DNA of 5,382 bases from the NCBI GenBank assembly GCA_003523225.1, contig DPGK01000036.1, positions 15,029 to 20,410 on the forward strand. Reading direction: 5' to 3'. The notes under the pieces are model-generated. The model ran no database searches and was not told the origin of the DNA. It worked only from the letters and a program-made list of their open reading frames with translations. Within the stretch, counting starts at the first letter, position 1; each line of letters begins with the position of its first letter. This document shows, piece by piece, positions 1-5,360 of the stretch. The position numbers and the translations under genes were made by a program. Origin of the DNA: Clostridiales bacterium. Lineage in GTDB: Bacteria; Bacillota; Clostridia; Oscillospirales; CAG-272.

Positions 1-48
1 CTGTGCGCCGACCCCGCCGCTTTAAATTATCACCCAAAAGGTATCAAA

Positions 49-774
49 ATGAAAATCACCCGATATTCAACCGCTCTTGATATTCCCAATACCCTGCGCT
101 TTGCCGTAATTGCCGACCTGCACGCACGCCCGACGAACGAGCTTTGGGAGCTGACACGCGCCGAAAAGCCCGACGCCATACTCATGCCGGGCGATATCTT
201 CGACACACGCGGAAAGCGTGAGGACACGCTCAGGTTCATAAAAACCGCAGCCGAGTATTACCCCGTCTTCTGCTCGCTCGGCAATCACGACCGGCTGATA
301 TGCGACGCAGACCGCAAGGCTCTTGCGGACGCAGGCGCAGCTCTCCTTGACAATTCATCAGTATGCTTCGGCGGATTGCAGATAGGCGGGCTGACGTCGG
401 GCTTTTTCAGTGAATACCGCACCGATATCGAAAAAACTCCGCCGCCCGACCTTAAGTGGCTTTATAGCTTTGCCGCCGGGAAAGAACCGAGACTTCTGCT
501 TTGCCATCATCCGGAATACTATCCGGACTATATTCAGAAGACACAAGTAGAGCTTACAGTCTCAGGACACGCGCACGGCGGTCAGTGGAATATCTTCGGG
601 CGCGGTGTTTTTGCGCCCGGGCAGGGTCTTTTTCCCCGCTATACCGCCGGGGATTACGACGGTGGGAGGCTTATTGTAAGCCGGGGAGTGACCAATACCG
701 TCAAAGTGCCGAGATTTTTCAATCCGACAGAGATCGTTGTAATTGATATCTCGCCCAAGCGCGGCGAATCTTAA
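49..774 (+). CDS. YkuE-like metallophosphoesterase (cytoplasmic)
   Basis: Calcineurin-like metallophosphoesterase of 241 residues, a family that hydrolyses phosphomono- or diesters with a two-metal centre. The full ligand set is visible: D23-x-H25 (IADLHAR), G48-D49 (MPGDIFD), G78-N79-H80-D81, H153 (LLCHHPEYY) and G173-H174-A175-H176. The C-terminal half keeps the YkuE-type pattern of GLFPRY, then a conserved VSRGV, then RFFNPTEIVVI. Unlike many YkuE proteins it has no N-terminal membrane anchor or Tat signal, so it should act in the cytoplasm. The start is supported by AAAAGG at 36-41, 7 nt before the ATG. The frame stays open to the window's left edge, so a longer form cannot be fully excluded. 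No promoter is visible upstream. The physiological substrate cannot be told from the sequence. Its 3' end is 2 bp from the convergent SecB-like gene. Confidence 0.9.
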   Translation: MKITRYSTALDIPNTLRFAVIADLHARPTNELWELTRAEKPDAILMPGDIFDTRGKREDTLRFIKTAAEYYPVFCSLGNHDRLICDADRKALADAGAALLDNSSVCFGGLQIGGLTSGFFSEYRTDIEKTPPPDLKWLYSFAAGKEPRLLLCHHPEYYPDYIQKTQVELTVSGHAHGGQWNIFGRGVFAPGQGLFPRYTAGDYDGGRLIVSRGVTNTVKVPRFFNPTEIVVIDISPKRGES

Positions 775-776
775 CG

Positions 777-1211
777 TCAGTCTGCTGGCGTTTCCCCGCC
801 GTCAGGCTTTGGCGGCTTGAAATCAATGCGCATAACATCCTGTGCGTCAAGCTCTATTTCGGGGATCATGACCGCCGGAACACCCGAAGCGGCGCTCACC
901 ATCGCGGCAAGCGCCTTTGCATACGGAAAAAGCGCCTTGAAGCTCGCCACATGAACCTGCTCGCGCGGAAGTCCCTCGGGGCAGGTGAAGATGCCTGACT
1001 CGATCACCTTGAGTCTGAATTTATCCGGGGACGTTTTGCTTTCGGCGGTCAGAGTCATTTCGGCGCGACCGCTGTTGCCTCCCGAATACAGAATATTATA
1101 AGAATATTTGAAGCCAAGCTGTATCGTCTCACCCGGCTCTATGCGGTTTACAAAGGAAATTTCATCCGCTCTTACGGCTTTGATCTCAATTTTATACTCT
1201 TTTTTATCCAT
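777..1211 (-). CDS. SecB-like protein (preprotein translocase SecB fold)
   Basis: Protein of 144 residues with the SecB (PF02556-type) pattern. The N-terminal half is beta-rich (residues 5-75, ending FRLKVIESGIFTC). It is followed by the diagnostic helix and edge LFPYAKALAAMVSAASGVPA (94-113) and MIPEIEL (115-121). SecB is known as a cytosolic tetrameric chaperone holding proteins unfolded for SecA, and solitary homologues also occur with toxin-antitoxin systems. The sequence shows only the fold, not the client. The acidic, proline-rich tail (FKPPKPDGGETPAD) is short. The start chosen is ATG 1211, preceded by GGGGGTC. ATG 1223 and TTG 1232 are in-frame alternatives adding 4 or 7 residues. It lies 24 bp after the stop of the membrane-protein gene and is probably cotranscribed with it. 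No toxin or antitoxin gene is adjacent. Confidence 0.75.
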   Translation of the reverse strand: MDKKEYKIEIKAVRADEISFVNRIEPGETIQLGFKYSYNILYSGGNSGRAEMTLTAESKTSPDKFRLKVIESGIFTCPEGLPREQVHVASFKALFPYAKALAAMVSAASGVPAVMIPEIELDAQDVMRIDFKPPKPDGGETPAD

Positions 1212-1235
1212 ATTGACCCCCATCGCAATCAAGGC

Positions 1236-1574
1236 TTATATGCAAATGATGAACAGCCATGCCAGTGCCGCGCCGATAAGCCCATCGCGCTGATATCCCT
1301 GCCCCTTAAGAATAGCCCATACGAACATAAACGCCGAAACGGCAAAAATAATTATTCCCATGGTACGGCACACGCCGCGCTTTACGTCCAGTATGCCGAA
1401 AAGCCCGGCAAGCAGCATCAGAATTCCTACCGATGCCGTGAGTATTCCGATAATATCCAGTTCAAGCGCCGATCTTAGCGCCGCCTCGATTGACGGAATA
1501 AGGGAATCTATGCCCATGACGATATAAATAAGACTGATTACTATTCTGCAGGAGTTTGTTTTACTTGCTGACAT
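1236..1574 (-). CDS. small four-helix integral membrane protein, unknown function
   Basis: Hypothetical protein of 112 residues that I do not recognise as a named family. Four hydrophobic stretches are visible at about residues 11-28, 40-63, 71-90 and 97-112. Positive charges K5, R10 and K66/R67/R70 put the N-terminus, the middle loop and probably the C-terminus inside the cell, consistent with a compact four-pass protein. The TM1-TM2 loop carries E30, E38 and D40. No catalytic or metal-binding motif stands out. The start ATG at 1574 has GAAAGG upstream at a rather long 11 nt spacing. It is first in a likely two-gene operon with the SecB-like gene and has a clear promoter at 1630-1658. The pairing suggests, without proving, a link between this protein and the chaperone-like partner. 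Confidence 0.75.
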   Translation of the reverse strand: MSASKTNSCRIVISLIYIVMGIDSLIPSIEAALRSALELDIIGILTASVGILMLLAGLFGILDVKRGVCRTMGIIIFAVSAFMFVWAILKGQGYQRDGLIGAALAWLFIICI

Positions 1575-1629
1575 AAGTGACCGTACCTTTCATTTTGAAC
1601 GCGAATGCAAAACGCAGATCGTTATTAAT

Positions 1630-1658
1630 ATTTTACATCAACACCCCGATAATGTCAA
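1630..1658 (-). promoter_or_regulatory. sigma-A promoter for the membrane protein/SecB-like operon
   Basis: Read on the minus strand, TTGACA (1658-1653) is followed after exactly 17 bp by TAAAAT (1635-1630). That is a perfect -35 and a one-mismatch -10. The predicted start of transcription is near 1623, giving a leader of about 50 nt before ATG 1574. No other good candidate was seen for this operon. Confidence 0.75.
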
Positions 1659-1659
1659 G

Positions 1660-1687
1660 TCCGGCAAACCGCCGGATATATTTTTTT
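1660..1687 (+). terminator. hairpin plus T-tract, possible + strand terminator
   Basis: TCCGGC (1660-1665) pairs with GCCGGA (1671-1676) around a 5 nt loop, and TATA plus seven T residues follow on the + strand (1677-1687). It has the form of an intrinsic terminator for + strand transcription, but no + strand gene lies just upstream. It could block read-through antisense to the membrane-protein operon, or it could be a protein site beside the -35 element at 1653-1658. A third arm, CCGGC at 1689-1693, could compete for pairing with 1671-1675. Confidence 0.4.
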
Positions 1688-1719
1688 ACCGGCTGAGATA
1701 ATTAAATCCGCCCAGAGTA

Positions 1720-1748
1720 TTGAAAAAAATAAGATAATAATGTATAAT
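1720..1748 (+). promoter_or_regulatory. sigma-A promoter for the GpsA-like gene
   Basis: TTGAAA (1720-1725) and TATAAT (1743-1748) are separated by 17 bp. A second overlapping TATAAT occurs at 1748-1753 with a 22 bp spacer, which is too long for normal use. Transcription should begin near 1755, giving a leader of under 35 nt with no obvious riboswitch or operator. Confidence 0.8.
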
Positions 1749-1782
1749 ATAATCACAATAAAACCAACAGGAAAAGGATCAA

Positions 1783-2820
1783 ATGATGAGCACTGTTACG
1801 ATTATCGGCGCCGGCATGATGGGGTCCGCGCTGGCATTCCCCCTGAGAGACAACAAGCACGAGGTTCGCCTTGTGGGAACTCCGCTTGACACGGAAATAA
1901 TTAAAGCCGCAAAAGTTGACGGCTTCCATCCCACACTTAAGCGCCAGCTTCCCGACGGCATCAGGTACTTCCAATTCGACGAATTCAAAAAAGCTCTTGA
2001 GGGCGCAGATCTGCTGCTTTGCGGCGTTTCGAGCTTCGGCGTTGACTGGTTTGCCGAAAACATACTGAGGGATCTTCCGGCATCAATTCCGGTTCTCTCC
2101 GTCACAAAAGGAATGATGAACACCCCGGACGGTGAGCTTATCCCCTACCCCGAGCTTTACCGCCGCCGTCTTGGCAGAAACGACCTTTCTCTTTGCGCAA
2201 TAGGAGGTCCCTGCACCAGCTACGAGCTTGCCGACCGCGACCAGACCGAGGTCTGCTTCTGCGGTACTGATATGGACCTTTTGCGCCGCATAAAGGAAAT
2301 GTTTGAAACCGATTATTACCACATAAGTATTTCCGACGACGAGATCGGAGTTGAATGCGCCGTGGCTTTGAAAAACGCTTACGCGCTTGGAGTTACACTT
2401 GCAGTTGGTCTTGCCGAGGCAAGGGACGGCAAGCTGCACTACAACTCACAGGCGGCTCTGTTCGGTCAGAGCGTGCGCGAAATGAGACGTCTGCTTGCCA
2501 TCTGCGGCGGCGGAGATGATCTTATTTATCTTGGCGCAGGAGACCTTTACGTCACTGTTTTCGGCGGACGTACCAGACTTATCGGAACTCTGCTTGGCAA
2601 GGGAATGTCCTTTGATGACGCCATGAAAACTCTCAGCGGTGTCACACTTGAATCCATTGTCATAGCATCCCGCACTGCCGAAGCGGTACGTGCTCTTGCT
2701 CAGAAGGGGAAAGTCAATCTCTCCGATTTCCCGCTTCTCATGCACATAGACGAACTGATAAACCGCGGTGAGAAGGTCAATATTCCGTGGAACACCTTTG
2801 AAAGCGAGATTCGTCGCTGA
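1783..2820 (+). CDS. GpsA-like NAD(P)-dependent glycerol-3-phosphate dehydrogenase family protein
   Basis: Rossmann-fold dehydrogenase of 345 residues related to GpsA, which interconverts dihydroxyacetone phosphate and sn-glycerol 3-phosphate for phospholipid synthesis. Visible elements are the N-terminal dinucleotide loop VTIIGAGMMGSA (G9-x-G11-xx-G14), SVTKG with K109, the catalytic-helix lysine in ALKNAYALGV (K197), GDLYVT with D254, then LGKGMSFDDAMKTL. Length matches the family. Two signatures are altered: the usual GPSFAxE reads GGPCTSYELADR (141-152), and the usual SRNxxxG reads GRTRLIG (262-268). It may therefore be a lineage-specific paralogue with shifted specificity. Residues 1 and 2 are both Met. 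AGGA at 1775-1778 is 4 nt from the first ATG and 7 nt from the second (1786), so MST... is the more likely N-terminus. Own promoter and terminator suggest a single-gene transcript. Confidence 0.85.
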   Translation: MMSTVTIIGAGMMGSALAFPLRDNKHEVRLVGTPLDTEIIKAAKVDGFHPTLKRQLPDGIRYFQFDEFKKALEGADLLLCGVSSFGVDWFAENILRDLPASIPVLSVTKGMMNTPDGELIPYPELYRRRLGRNDLSLCAIGGPCTSYELADRDQTEVCFCGTDMDLLRRIKEMFETDYYHISISDDEIGVECAVALKNAYALGVTLAVGLAEARDGKLHYNSQAALFGQSVREMRRLLAICGGGDDLIYLGAGDLYVTVFGGRTRLIGTLLGKGMSFDDAMKTLSGVTLESIVIASRTAEAVRALAQKGKVNLSDFPLLMHIDELINRGEKVNIPWNTFESEIRR

Positions 2821-2858
2821 GCTGCGGGTATATTTCACCCTATATAAATAATTAATAA

Positions 2859-2892
2859 AATGGCTGTCTCATAATGCGACAGCCATTCTTTC
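2859..2892 (+). terminator. intrinsic terminator after the GpsA-like gene
   Basis: A perfect 10 bp stem, AATGGCTGTC (2859-2868) with GACAGCCATT (2878-2887), closes a 9 nt loop and is followed by CTTTCT. The U-tract is interrupted but T-rich. It lies 38 bp after the stop codon and ends before the tetR promoter, insulating the two units. On the minus strand the stem is followed by TTATTAATTA, so it could also work weakly in that direction. Confidence 0.7.
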
Positions 2893-2915
2893 TGCAAAAA
2901 GCTTCATTAATATAC

Positions 2916-2944
2916 TTGACAAGTGAACGGTCGTTGACTATAAT
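2916..2944 (+). promoter_or_regulatory. consensus sigma-A promoter of the tetR operon
   Basis: TTGACA (2916-2921), a 17 bp spacer and TATAAT (2939-2944) form a perfect consensus promoter. The predicted transcription start is near 2951, about 75 nt before the tetR ATG. The strength implied fits a promoter that is normally held off by a repressor, and operator-like palindromes occupy the spacer and the start site. Confidence 0.85.
2921..2940. promoter_or_regulatory. putative TetR operator O1 (promoter spacer)
   Basis: Imperfect palindrome AAGTGAACG-GT-CGTTGACTA with arms at 2921-2929 and 2932-2940; 7 of 9 arm positions are complementary. It fills the -35/-10 spacer and touches both hexamers, so a bound repressor would exclude RNA polymerase. 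Shares the AACGGTCGTT core (2926-2935) with the second site 25 bp downstream. Confidence 0.65.
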
Positions 2945-2945
2945 A

Positions 2946-2965
2946 TAGTAAACGGTCGTTCACTT
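2946..2965. promoter_or_regulatory. putative TetR operator O2 (transcription start)
   Basis: Imperfect palindrome TAGTAAACG-GT-CGTTCACTT with arms at 2946-2954 and 2957-2965; 7 of 9 arm positions are complementary. It covers the expected +1 just downstream of the -10. Its right arm is the exact complement of the left arm of the upstream site, so the 45 bp 2921-2965 is also one large dyad centred on 2943. Confidence 0.65.
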
Positions 2966-3025
2966 GCGTGTTGCGGAGTCTGCGACGCGCCTTTGACGGC
3001 GATTCAGAAATTTTACGGAGCAGGA

Positions 3026-3631
3026 ATGTCTGATACAAAAGAAAAGATTTTGATCACCGCGCTTCATCTGTTTGCGAAAAACGGATATGAAGCCGTTTCG
3101 GTGAGTATGATCGCCGGAAAGCTCGGCATCACAAAGGGCGCGCTTTACAGGCACTTCAAAAACAAACGGGATATCTTCCAAAGCATTGTTGAAATAATGA
3201 AAAATGCAGACCGCGAGCGAGCCGAAAAGTACAGTATGCCGGAAGGTACAATGGAAGAAACGGCGGAAGCCTACCGCCAAACTTCTCTCGACATTATCGC
3301 AGATTATACAAAAGCGCAGTTCAGATATTGGACGGAGGAGGAATTCCCATCCGACTTCCGCAAGCTGCTGACGCTTGAGCAGTATCACGACCCCGAAATG
3401 TCACGGCTTTATGAGCAGTATCTCTCAAGCGGTCCGCTCATGTACATGGCAGATATTTTTTCGGTCCTTGCAGGCTCAAGGGAGGACGCAATGCAGACCG
3501 CGCTTGAATTTTTCGGTCCGTTTTTTCTCTTGCTCAGCGCATATGACAGCGCCGCCGACAAGGCGAGCGTGACCGAACTGCTTGACAGTCATGTTGACAG
3601 CTTCACCGCGCGGTTAAAGGAGAAATTATAA
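3026..3631 (+). CDS. TetR/AcrR-family transcriptional repressor
   Basis: A 201-residue one-component regulator. The N-terminal TetR DNA-binding domain spans about residues 5-52: KEKILITALHLFAKNGYEAVS, the helix-turn-helix at roughly 25-46, and recognition helix TKGALYRHF (36-44). The helical remainder (60-201) is the usual variable ligand and dimerisation domain and does not reveal the inducer. The start at ATG 3026 is chosen for GGAG at 3017-3020. An in-frame TTG at 2993 would add 11 residues, but it lacks a good ribosome binding site and those residues precede the conserved domain. The stop TAA overlaps the ATG of the hydrolase by one base, so the two are translationally coupled. Two palindromes in its own promoter imply autorepression and therefore control of the whole operon. 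Confidence 0.92.
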   Translation: MSDTKEKILITALHLFAKNGYEAVSVSMIAGKLGITKGALYRHFKNKRDIFQSIVEIMKNADRERAEKYSMPEGTMEETAEAYRQTSLDIIADYTKAQFRYWTEEEFPSDFRKLLTLEQYHDPEMSRLYEQYLSSGPLMYMADIFSVLAGSREDAMQTALEFFGPFFLLLSAYDSAADKASVTELLDSHVDSFTARLKEKL

Positions 3632-4329
3632 TGAAAACCGAATACAAAGAAATTGCAGGCGTGCCTGCAATTATGATCGGCGAGCGCTCGGAAAAAGTAT
3701 ATCTGTTCGTTCACGGCAAAATGGGAAACAAGGAAGAAGCGCTGCGCTTTGCGGAAATTGCCTGTCCCGCAGGCTTTCAGGTCGTGGGTATCGACCTCCC
3801 GGAACACGGCAGCCGCAAGGACTCCAAAGAAAAACTGCTTCCGTGGGTAGTCGTACCGGAGCTGCGGAGAGTGTTCCTTTGTCTGAAAGAAGACTGGCGC
3901 GAGACTCGGATACGCGCAAACAGCATCGGAGCGTGGTTTTCAATGCTTGCGGTGCAGGTTGAACAAGTACAAGTAAATAAAGCGTTGCTTGTGTCCCCCA
4001 TCGTCGATATGGAAGATCTTGTCACAAGCATGATGAAGTGTGCGGGAGTAGACGAGGACGAGTTGAAGCGCCGGGGCGAGATACCGACCGCTTTCGGTGA
4101 AACGCTGTCATGGGAATATCTTTGCTGGGTGCGCAGTCATCCTCTTGTCTGGAATGTGCCTACCGAGATCCTGTACGCCGCAAATGACAGCATGACCCCG
4201 CGCTCCGTAATAAATTCGTTCGTTGCCGGAAGTCATGCCTCTCTTACCGTAATGGAGGAAGGCGAACACTGGTTTCATACCGAAGAGCAGTTACATTTTC
4301 TCGGCAACTGGGAAAAAGATAAACTATAA
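3631..4329 (+). CDS. alpha/beta hydrolase, substrate unknown
   Basis: A 232-residue serine hydrolase of the alpha/beta fold. The oxyanion-hole strand is YLFVHGKMGNK (H29-G30). The next strand and loop is VVGIDLPEHGSR (51-62). The nucleophile elbow is ANSIGAW with Ser98; its first small residue is Ala rather than Gly. The acid is Asp186 (YAANDSMTP) and the base His213 (EGEHWFHTEEQ). SPIVDMEDLV (122-131) begins the cap region. No signal peptide or membrane segment is present, so the enzyme is cytoplasmic. The ribosome binding site AAAGGAG (3616-3622) lies inside the end of tetR, 8 nt from the start. It resembles uncharacterised Clostridia hydrolases next to TetR regulators. Ester, thioester or amide substrates are all possible, and a detoxification role is inference only. 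Confidence 0.88.
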   Translation: MKTEYKEIAGVPAIMIGERSEKVYLFVHGKMGNKEEALRFAEIACPAGFQVVGIDLPEHGSRKDSKEKLLPWVVVPELRRVFLCLKEDWRETRIRANSIGAWFSMLAVQVEQVQVNKALLVSPIVDMEDLVTSMMKCAGVDEDELKRRGEIPTAFGETLSWEYLCWVRSHPLVWNVPTEILYAANDSMTPRSVINSFVAGSHASLTVMEEGEHWFHTEEQLHFLGNWEKDKL

Positions 4330-4344
4330 AAAGGAATAAACGCA

Positions 4345-4404
4345 ATGAAAAAGTGGTACGATGCCAACAACGAAAACTTTTTCAAAGAAAAGTTTTCCGA
4401 CTGA
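4345..4404 (+). CDS. possible 19-residue peptide ORF between hydrolase and methyltransferase
   Basis: Reads MKKWYDANNENFFKEKFSD then TGA. AAAAAGGA at 4328-4334 is about 10 nt upstream of the ATG, which is reasonable for initiation, and the ORF starts 15 nt after the hydrolase stop. The peptide is short, charged and aromatic, with no membrane segment. It could be a translated leader, a small protein, or the start of a gene that has been lost; its frame differs from that of the methyltransferase. A 10 bp hairpin (4372-4397) lies inside it. Without conservation data it stays doubtful. Confidence 0.3.
   Translation: MKKWYDANNENFFKEKFSD
4372..4397 (+). repeat. inverted repeat/hairpin in the hydrolase-methyltransferase gap
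   Basis: GAAAACTTTT (4372-4381) is perfectly complementary to AAAAGTTTTC (4388-4397) across a 6 nt loop (TCAAAG). It is AT-rich and followed by CCGACTG, so it is not a good terminator. It overlaps the short ORF and lies about 53 nt before the methyltransferase start, where it could modulate mRNA stability or the relative yield of the two enzymes. Confidence 0.5.
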
Positions 4405-4450
4405 ATTCACAAAGAACAATTACATTCTGATGATAAAGGAGAATAACAGC

Positions 4451-5167
4451 ATGAAATATTCACTCAGCGAAAAATACAACACTCCGCAGCTTATGTCAAA
4501 AATAATGGGACCGAACCCGGTAAAGCTTGAGGAGGAATTGCTGCTTGACTGCAAAATTCCAAAGGGAGCAGTGGTTTGCGATCTCGGCAGCGGTCAGGGT
4601 CTGACCTCCGTTTTCCTGGCAAAGGAATATGGCTTCAAGGTATATGCCGCCGACCTTTGGAGCGACCCGGATGAAAACCGGAGTTTCTTCCGTGAAATGG
4701 GGCTTGACGACGAACAGATAATCCCAGTCAAAGCCGACGCGACCGACCTGCCATTTGAACGCGAGTTCTTCGACGCCGTAATAAGCACTGATTCATACAA
4801 TTATTTCGGACGAGACGCAGGATATCTTGATGAAAAATTGCTTCCCTTTGTAAAAGAAGGCGGGTATATCTACATCGCGATTCCGGGTATGAAAAAGGAC
4901 TGCCACGATGATCTGCCGCCCGAGCTGCTTCTCTCATGGACGCCCGAACAGCTTGAATATTTGCACGACACGTCATATTGGACTGATATGGTAAGCCGCT
5001 GCAAAGGAGCCGATTTGATCTCGGTAAGCGAAATGGAATCAAACGCTGAAGTATGGGCGGACTGGCTGAAGCAGGACAACGAATACGCCGTCGGCGACCG
5101 CAAAGCTATGGAAGCCGGCGGAGGAAAATATCTGAACTTCATAAAAATAGTCCTGCGCAAGCGGTAA
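4451..5167 (+). CDS. class I SAM-dependent methyltransferase
   Basis: A 238-residue Rossmann-fold methyltransferase. Motif I is VVCDLGSGQG (41-50), the acidic SAM-ribose residue is D68 in VYAADLW, the motif II/III region is VKADATDLPF (93-102), and the following strand is FDAVISTDSYNYFG (107-120). The next segment, LPFVKEGGYIYIAIPG (131-146), is typical after motif IV. The C-terminus has a conserved-looking EYAVGDRKAMEAGGGKYLNF (211-230). It resembles Clostridia proteins often labelled as methyltransferase-domain or cyclopropane-fatty-acid-synthase-like, but the true substrate is unknown. The start at 4451 is set by AAAGGAG (4435-4441), 9 nt away. An in-frame ATG at 4361 would add 30 low-complexity, Lys/Thr/Asn-rich residues and lacks comparable support. 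It is the third main gene of the tetR operon and ends just before a hairpin terminator. Confidence 0.9.
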   Translation: MKYSLSEKYNTPQLMSKIMGPNPVKLEEELLLDCKIPKGAVVCDLGSGQGLTSVFLAKEYGFKVYAADLWSDPDENRSFFREMGLDDEQIIPVKADATDLPFEREFFDAVISTDSYNYFGRDAGYLDEKLLPFVKEGGYIYIAIPGMKKDCHDDLPPELLLSWTPEQLEYLHDTSYWTDMVSRCKGADLISVSEMESNAEVWADWLKQDNEYAVGDRKAMEAGGGKYLNFIKIVLRKR

Positions 5168-5249
5168 TAGAGTCATGTGGATCCGATCGATCAAAAGCAT
5201 TAAAAAGGTACAGATTTTGTCCTCCTCATCCGTCGCGTCATAGCCGCGC

Positions 5250-5271
5250 CACCTTCCCCGCTGGGGAAGGC
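5250..5271 (+). repeat. GC-rich palindromic repeat, copy 1
   Basis: A 22 bp unit built on CCTTCCCC-GCT-GGGGAAGG. It is the exact reverse complement of 5361-5382. On its left the sequence CCTCATCCG (5224-5232) and a CGCG-containing spacer look like the flank of a longer dispersed element of about 48 bp, a pattern I associate from general knowledge with Oscillospiraceae/Ruminococcaceae intergenic repeats. No encoded protein is associated with it. Confidence 0.75.
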
Positions 5272-5276
5272 TTTTT
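5252..5276 (+). terminator. intrinsic terminator of the tetR operon, repeat-derived
   Basis: An 8 bp GC-rich stem CCTTCCCC (5252-5259) and GGGGAAGG (5263-5270) with a 3 nt loop, followed by C and TTTTT (5272-5276). It lies about 85 bp after the methyltransferase stop and is the only strong terminator in that tail. It coincides with repeat copy 1, so the repeat probably supplies the terminator. Confidence 0.7.
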
Positions 5277-5360
5277 ATCACTGCCAATTATTAAATAAAA
5301 CTTTTCGAACTGCGGTTTAAAGATATTTCAGTTATATTAGTTGAAGAAAGAAGTTAATCA

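Noticed and set aside
1..25. Possible C-terminal tail of an upstream + strand gene in frame 2 (CAPTPPL then TAA at 23-25)
   Set aside because: Only seven codons are visible, which is too little to support a coding call, although an upstream operon partner for the phosphoesterase is plausible.
777..1574. Toxin-antitoxin-chaperone module built around the SecB-like gene
   Set aside because: Neither neighbour resembles a HigB/HigA-type or other toxin or antitoxin; the partner is a membrane protein and the other side is a phosphoesterase.
2083..2838. Long open frames on the minus strand opposite the GpsA-like gene
   Set aside because: They are antisense shadows of a well-supported coding gene; their products show no recognisable domain and no start signals.
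2993..3025. Eleven-residue N-terminal extension of the TetR protein from TTG 2993
   Set aside because: It lacks a good ribosome binding site, and family proteins normally begin just before the KEKIL helix. ATG 3026 has GGAG at the right distance.
4361..4450. Thirty-residue extension of the methyltransferase from ATG 4361
   Set aside because: The sequence is low-complexity, overlaps the hairpin and the short ORF in another frame, and a strong AAAGGAG precedes ATG 4451.
5039..5298. Open frames on both strands running from the methyltransferase end into the repeat
   Set aside because: They lack ribosome binding sites, run through the terminator and repeat, and encode compositionally odd proteins with no recognisable motif.
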